DNA of 9,774 nt from Clostridia bacterium (GTDB lineage: Bacteria; Bacillota; Clostridia; UMGS1883). The notes below the pieces were generated by a model. It worked only from the letters and a program-made list of their open reading frames with translations, ran no database searches and was not told the origin of the DNA. The DNA is taken from contig JAFUJG010000311.1 in assembly GCA_017468215.1 (NCBI GenBank), forward strand, positions 1 to 9,774, written 5' to 3'. The translations under genes and the position numbers were made by a program. Positions within the stretch are counted from its first letter, which is position 1. Each line of letters starts with the position of its first letter. Positions 7,535 through 9,774 of the stretch are shown piece by piece.

Positions 7535-7636
7535 TAGCAAAGTAGAACATATAGCGTTAAGTGGGATAGGAACGGGAAGTTGTCCTATCCACGAAAGGTT
7601 TTTTGCCTGCGGTTATGTGTTCGCATTCCGTTGCTG
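7535..7636 (+). promoter_or_regulatory. Tetrahydrofolate (THF) riboswitch aptamer
   Basis: The conserved blocks of the THF-I aptamer appear in the right order: GTAGA (7542-7546), AGCGTTAAGTG (7553-7563), a stem GGATAGGA (7564-7571) paired with TCCTATCC (7583-7590) closing a loop with ACGGGAAGTTG, then ACGAA (7591-7595), a small AGGT/GCCT hairpin, GCGGT (7609-7613) and TTCGCATTCCG (7620-7630). P1 is closed by TAGCAA (7535-7540) with TTGCTG (7631-7636), and P2 includes ACATA (7547-7551) with TATGT (7614-7618). I recognise it by recall of the published THF aptamer, not by a covariance search. Its position ahead of a folate transporter gene agrees with the known use of this class in Clostridia, where ligand normally lowers expression. 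Confidence 0.92.
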
Positions 7637-7694
7637 CAAAAATCTTTATGTACATCTTTTTTGTAGCAATATATTACAGAAAGGGTGTTTTTTT
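7631..7694 (+). promoter_or_regulatory. Expression platform of the THF riboswitch: two competing hairpins over the folT ribosome binding site
   Basis: Two mutually exclusive stems can be drawn. Hairpin A pairs TTGCTGCAAAAA (7631-7642) with TTTTTGTAGCAA (7658-7669), 12 pairs with one G-U; it uses the same TTGCT that closes P1 of the aptamer. Hairpin B pairs ACATCTTTTTT (7652-7662) with AGAAAGGGTGT (7678-7688), 11 pairs with three G-U; it buries the ribosome binding site AAAGGG (7680-7685) and is followed by T up to 7694. Bound THF should hold P1 closed, prevent hairpin A and let hairpin B form (off). Without ligand, hairpin A would free the site (on). The T run after hairpin B means weak premature termination is also possible. 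Structures are drawn by eye, without energy calculation. Confidence 0.65.
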
Positions 7695-8222
7695 ATGCAA
7701 CAAAGGTTTTTCTCAACAAAACGTATTTGTCTTATTGCGGTATTTATCGCTCTGACGGTTGTTCTTTCTATGGTATCCAACCTCAGGATAGGCAACTACA
7801 TCGAGATCTCGTTTAAGTTTATTCCTGTTTTTGTTATGGGTGCGCTGTTCGGCCCTGTGCTTTCCGGCCTCACCTCACTTTTGGGCGATGTGGTCACGGT
7901 TATGATGTTCACAGGCGGAGCACCGCTTATAGGTCTTTTTGTGACCGAGTTTGTTTCGGGCTTTATTTACGGAGTTCTGTTTTACAACAATTATGAAAAA
8001 TCCGTATCATATATAGTCCGCATGGTAATCTGCGTTCTTCTGCAGTTTGCCCTCAGTTTGTTTGTAAATTCCTATATTCTTTATTCGGCAGGCTATTTTT
8101 CAACCTTTGCCGTGGCTATAGGCATTCGTTTCTGGGCAAGCTTTTCGAAAATATTTATGCACGCAGCAGTTATTATCTTTGCCCCTTATTATTTAAAGGT
8201 TTTTTCAAAATTGATATATTAA
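7695..8222 (+). CDS. folT: Folate ECF transporter S component (FolT)
   Basis: This 175-residue, very hydrophobic protein has about six membrane segments. It looks like the folate-specific substrate-binding S component of energy-coupling factor transporters, with the N-terminal AVFIAL..VLSMVSNLRIGNYIEISFKF pattern in residues 15-42, the GALFGPVLSGLTSLLGDVV stretch (49-67) and the FVSGFIYGVLFY stretch (86-97). S components bind vitamin in the membrane and work with a separate EcfA-EcfA'-EcfT module. No such module is in the window, so this is the group II arrangement with a shared module encoded elsewhere. The THF riboswitch upstream independently supports folate as substrate. The ATG at 7695 is chosen because AAAGGG (7680-7685) precedes it. 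An upstream in-frame GTG at 7617 lies inside the aptamer and is rejected. Confidence 0.92.
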   Translation: MQQRFFSTKRICLIAVFIALTVVLSMVSNLRIGNYIEISFKFIPVFVMGALFGPVLSGLTSLLGDVVTVMMFTGGAPLIGLFVTEFVSGFIYGVLFYNNYEKSVSYIVRMVICVLLQFALSLFVNSYILYSAGYFSTFAVAIGIRFWASFSKIFMHAAVIIFAPYYLKVFSKLIY

Positions 8223-8249
8223 AAAAATCGCCTTAAGGCGATTTTTTTA
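8220..8249. terminator. Bidirectional intrinsic terminator between convergent folT and DUF1836 genes
   Basis: Bases 8220-8249 form a perfect 30-base palindrome: an A-run, ATCGCC, centre TTAA, GGCGAT and a T-run of seven. Each strand therefore carries a GC-containing stem followed by a U-tract. The folT stop codon (8220-8222) and the stop of the opposing gene (8247-8249) are its outer bases, so one element ends both transcripts. Confidence 0.93.
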
Positions 8250-8756
8250 TTTATTGCGATAATATTTAAAGCACATATCAAGATAAGCCTTGTGTGCAAC
8301 GGTTATAATAAGATTACGAAGCATCATTTTTGTTTCGTGATTGTTTTCGCCAATTTTCTCCATCTCGTCCTTAAGACCGAAAACATAACCTACCACGTTT
8401 TCAAATTCTTCAACAAGATAGTTATAAGCCACCTGAGGCTCATAGGTTGCCTTTTGCATTTCAATCAAAAGCTTTATATCCTCCATGCTGAGCACACTTT
8501 TTGCTATTGATATAAATATCAGATATGCAATCTGGTCACGGCTGTACTGCTTTTTTACAGGGTTTGATATAAGCCCTTTTTTAACGTAGTTGCTTATCAT
8601 TGAGCCTGTTATGACAGGGTCTTCGTTATAGTTGATTTCGGATATATACTTAGCTGTCTGCTCAAGATACAACCCCACGTTAGGTATTTCGTTATATTTC
8701 GGAAGTTTAAAATTTTTTACTGCTTCCTTAAGCTTTTCGTTAACAACCCGAGACAT
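8247..8756 (-). CDS. DUF1836-domain protein, putative winged-helix DNA-binding regulator
   Basis: This 169-residue soluble protein resembles the DUF1836 family found widely in Clostridia and other Bacillota. Residues of about 48-82 (ITGSMISNYVKKGLI, then a basic KKQYSRDQIAYLIFI stretch) look like the first helix-turn-helix of MerR-type winged-helix proteins, where a recognition helix is followed by a K/R-x-Y turn. The C-terminal half is helical, with no recognisable ligand domain. The function of the family is not established, so DNA binding is inferred from this resemblance. It is transcribed divergently from a degV-family gene, an arrangement in which one gene often regulates the other. The ATG at 8756 has a GGAAAGGG-type binding site and a consensus promoter. 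Its stop codon lies inside the terminator shared with folT. Confidence 0.8.
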   Translation of the reverse strand: MSRVVNEKLKEAVKNFKLPKYNEIPNVGLYLEQTAKYISEINYNEDPVITGSMISNYVKKGLISNPVKKQYSRDQIAYLIFISIAKSVLSMEDIKLLIEMQKATYEPQVAYNYLVEEFENVVGYVFGLKDEMEKIGENNHETKMMLRNLIITVAHKAYLDMCFKYYRNK

Positions 8757-8777
8757 AAAACCATCCCTTTCCTGCCC

Positions 8778-8806
8778 ATTTTACTACAAAAAAACTACCA
8801 AGTCAA
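8778..8806 (-). promoter_or_regulatory. Sigma-A type promoter of the DUF1836 gene
   Basis: On the minus strand TTGACT (8801-8806) and TAAAAT (8778-8783) are 17 bases apart. The predicted start near 8771 lies about 15 bases before the ATG. The -35 box is 11 bases from the -35 box of the divergent degV promoter. Confidence 0.82.
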
Positions 8807-8817
8807 CCAATATCTGC

Positions 8818-8846
8818 TTGACAATCCCCATCTTGCGTATTAAAAT
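8818..8846 (+). promoter_or_regulatory. Sigma-A type promoter P1 of the degV-family gene
   Basis: A perfect TTGACA (8818-8823) and TAAAAT (8841-8846) are 17 bases apart. The predicted start is near 8853, about 46 bases before the start codon at 8899. Confidence 0.82.
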
Positions 8847-8851
8847 ATCTT

Positions 8852-8880
8852 TTGACAGGTTTTTAAAAAACCGATAACAA
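8852..8880 (+). promoter_or_regulatory. Possible second promoter and inverted-repeat operator in the degV leader
   Basis: A second perfect TTGACA (8852-8857) is followed after 17 bases by a weak -10, TAACAA (8875-8880). Its spacer holds an inverted repeat, GGTTTTT/AAAAACC around a single A (8858-8872). Relative to promoter P1 the repeat lies at about +6 to +20, a usual place for a repressor operator. It could be a binding site for the divergent DUF1836 protein, but no evidence beyond symmetry and position supports that. Confidence 0.4.
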
Positions 8881-8898
8881 GTTTTAGGAGGACTACAA

Positions 8899-9738
8899 AT
8901 GATTTTCAGAATTATATCCGATTCTTCATCCAATCTTCTTTCCTGGGATAAGGTTGACTATAAAACAGTTCCGTTAAAAATTCTTTCTTCCGAAAAGGAA
9001 TATATCGATAATGCCGAGCTTGATGTTGCCGCTATGGTTGCAGACTTAAAAACCGTTAAAGGTGCTGTTAAAACCTCCTGCCCCAACACAGGCGAATGGC
9101 TGGAAGCTTTCGAAGGAGCTGACTGCATTTTTGCAGTAACAATAACAAGCAATCTTTCAGGCTGTTACAATGCCGCAATGCTTGCCCGTGAGCAGTACAT
9201 CACAGAGCATCCCGAGGTTAAAATCCACGTTGTGGACTCTTATTCTACAGGCGGCGAAATGCAGCTTATTATAGAAAAGCTTGCAGAGCTTATCAATGAA
9301 GGTAAAGCCTTTGAAGAAATCGAAAAGGAAATAACCGCCTATAAGGACACAACTCATCTTGAATTTTCCCTTCAATCGCTGACAAACCTTGCACGTAACG
9401 GAAGGGTAAGTCCTGCTGTTGCCGCAATCGCAGGCGTTTTAGGCATCCGTGTTGTGGGTGCCGCAGTTGAAGGCACACTTCACCCCTCCGATAAGGTACG
9501 TGGTGAAAAAAAGGCTATATCCACAATTTTTGCCAACATGAAAAAATACGGCTATGTAGGCGGCAAGGTGCGTATCAACCATTGCCTTAACCCCGAGTCT
9601 GCAGCTGTTCTTAAAGAAAAGATTTCTGCCGAGTTTCCTTCTGCGGACATTGAAATTGTTCCCTGTACGGCACTGTGCAGATTTTATGCAGAGCAGGGCG
9701 GTATGATTATCGGTTACGAAGGTGCGAACAAGCACTAA
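8899..9738 (+). CDS. DegV/FakB-family fatty-acid-binding protein
   Basis: This 279-residue soluble protein has the two-domain DegV fold. DegV (FakB) proteins hold a fatty acid and, with kinase FakA, supply acyl-phosphate for phospholipid synthesis. Visible motifs are SDSSSNL (7-13), KTSCPNTGEW (58-67) with Thr59 and Ser60, TSNLSGCYNAA (83-93), and LARNGRVS (164-171) with Arg166 and Arg169. The usual C-terminal GTHxGPGALG loop is absent. In its place is RFYAEQGGMIIGYEG (261-275), so the lipid-carboxylate histidine of characterised FakB proteins appears to be Tyr263. This is probably a distinct DegV subgroup, and its ligand may differ. The ATG has a perfect AGGAGG at 8886-8891, 7 bases away. 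No fakA is in the window. It is divergent from the DUF1836 gene and ends at a strong terminator. Confidence 0.92.
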   Translation: MIFRIISDSSSNLLSWDKVDYKTVPLKILSSEKEYIDNAELDVAAMVADLKTVKGAVKTSCPNTGEWLEAFEGADCIFAVTITSNLSGCYNAAMLAREQYITEHPEVKIHVVDSYSTGGEMQLIIEKLAELINEGKAFEEIEKEITAYKDTTHLEFSLQSLTNLARNGRVSPAVAAIAGVLGIRVVGAAVEGTLHPSDKVRGEKKAISTIFANMKKYGYVGGKVRINHCLNPESAAVLKEKISAEFPSADIEIVPCTALCRFYAEQGGMIIGYEGANKH

Positions 9739-9739
9739 T

Positions 9740-9773
9740 AAAAAACCTCGTTGCATTTGCAACGAGGTTTTTT
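9740..9773 (+). terminator. Intrinsic terminator of the degV-family gene
   Basis: CCTCGTTGC (9746-9754) and its exact complement GCAACGAGG (9759-9767) form a 9-bp stem with an ATTT loop, followed by six T. An A-run before the stem can extend it by six pairs and could also make it work for a converging gene to the right. It begins two bases after the stop codon. Confidence 0.95.
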
Positions 9774-9774
9774 A

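Noticed and set aside
7617..7694. In-frame 26-codon upstream extension of folT from a GTG
   Set aside because: It lies within the THF aptamer and its expression platform. The ATG at 7695 has a ribosome binding site and gives the usual S-component N-terminus.
9157..9762. Minus-strand open frames opposite the degV-family gene
   Set aside because: The plus strand encodes a full DegV protein with promoter, binding site and terminator. The opposing frames have none of these.
1..9774. Insertion sequences, phage genes, CRISPR arrays, toxin-antitoxin pairs, tRNA or rRNA
   Set aside because: Every sizeable open frame is accounted for by the listed genes. No direct repeat array, transposase motif, integrase motif or structural RNA other than the riboswitch was seen.

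Overview
The window looks like chromosomal DNA of a low-to-medium GC member of the Clostridia (Bacillota), probably an uncultured gut-type lineage. The evidence is strong AGGAGG-type ribosome binding sites, near-consensus sigma-A promoters with 17-base spacers, a tetrahydrofolate riboswitch ahead of a lone ECF folate S component, a DUF1836/DegV pair, and an FHA-SEDS-PBP cell wall operon. There is no sign of phage, insertion sequence, CRISPR, tRNA or rRNA. No stretch over 300 bases lacks a gene.

Region 1 (1-2922, minus strand) is a cell wall operon with its own promoter (2894-2922). It encodes a membrane-anchored FHA-domain protein, then a SEDS (FtsW/RodA/SpoVE) glycosyltransferase, then a class B penicillin-binding protein that overlaps the SEDS gene by 11 bases and runs off the left edge. 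SEDS polymerase and class B PBP transpeptidase normally work as a pair. The FHA protein suggests control by a Ser/Thr kinase that is not visible here.

Region 2 (2924-7493, minus strand) is a second operon, made of two ABC exporter half-transporters (8-base overlap) followed after 13 bases by a ketopantoate-reductase-family enzyme, and closed by a strong intrinsic terminator. The two ABC subunits form a typical asymmetric pair: one has lost the catalytic Walker B glutamate and switch histidine, and the other carries an altered signature motif.

Region 3 (7501-8249, plus strand) is folT, the folate-binding S component of an ECF transporter. A consensus promoter sits directly upstream of a THF riboswitch. 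The leader beyond the aptamer can form two competing hairpins, one sharing the aptamer P1 strand and one covering the folT ribosome binding site. This gives a readable OFF-switch model. A 30-base palindrome acts as terminator for folT and for the converging gene.

Region 4 (8220-9774) is a divergent pair: a DUF1836 putative DNA-binding protein (minus) and a DegV/FakB-family fatty-acid-binding protein (plus). They are driven by back-to-back promoters, with a small inverted repeat in the degV leader that could be an operator. A strong terminator follows degV.

Most of this is recognisable housekeeping or accessory biology. The points most worth a second look are the folT leader, the reductase tied to an asymmetric ABC exporter, and the divergent DUF1836/DegV unit.
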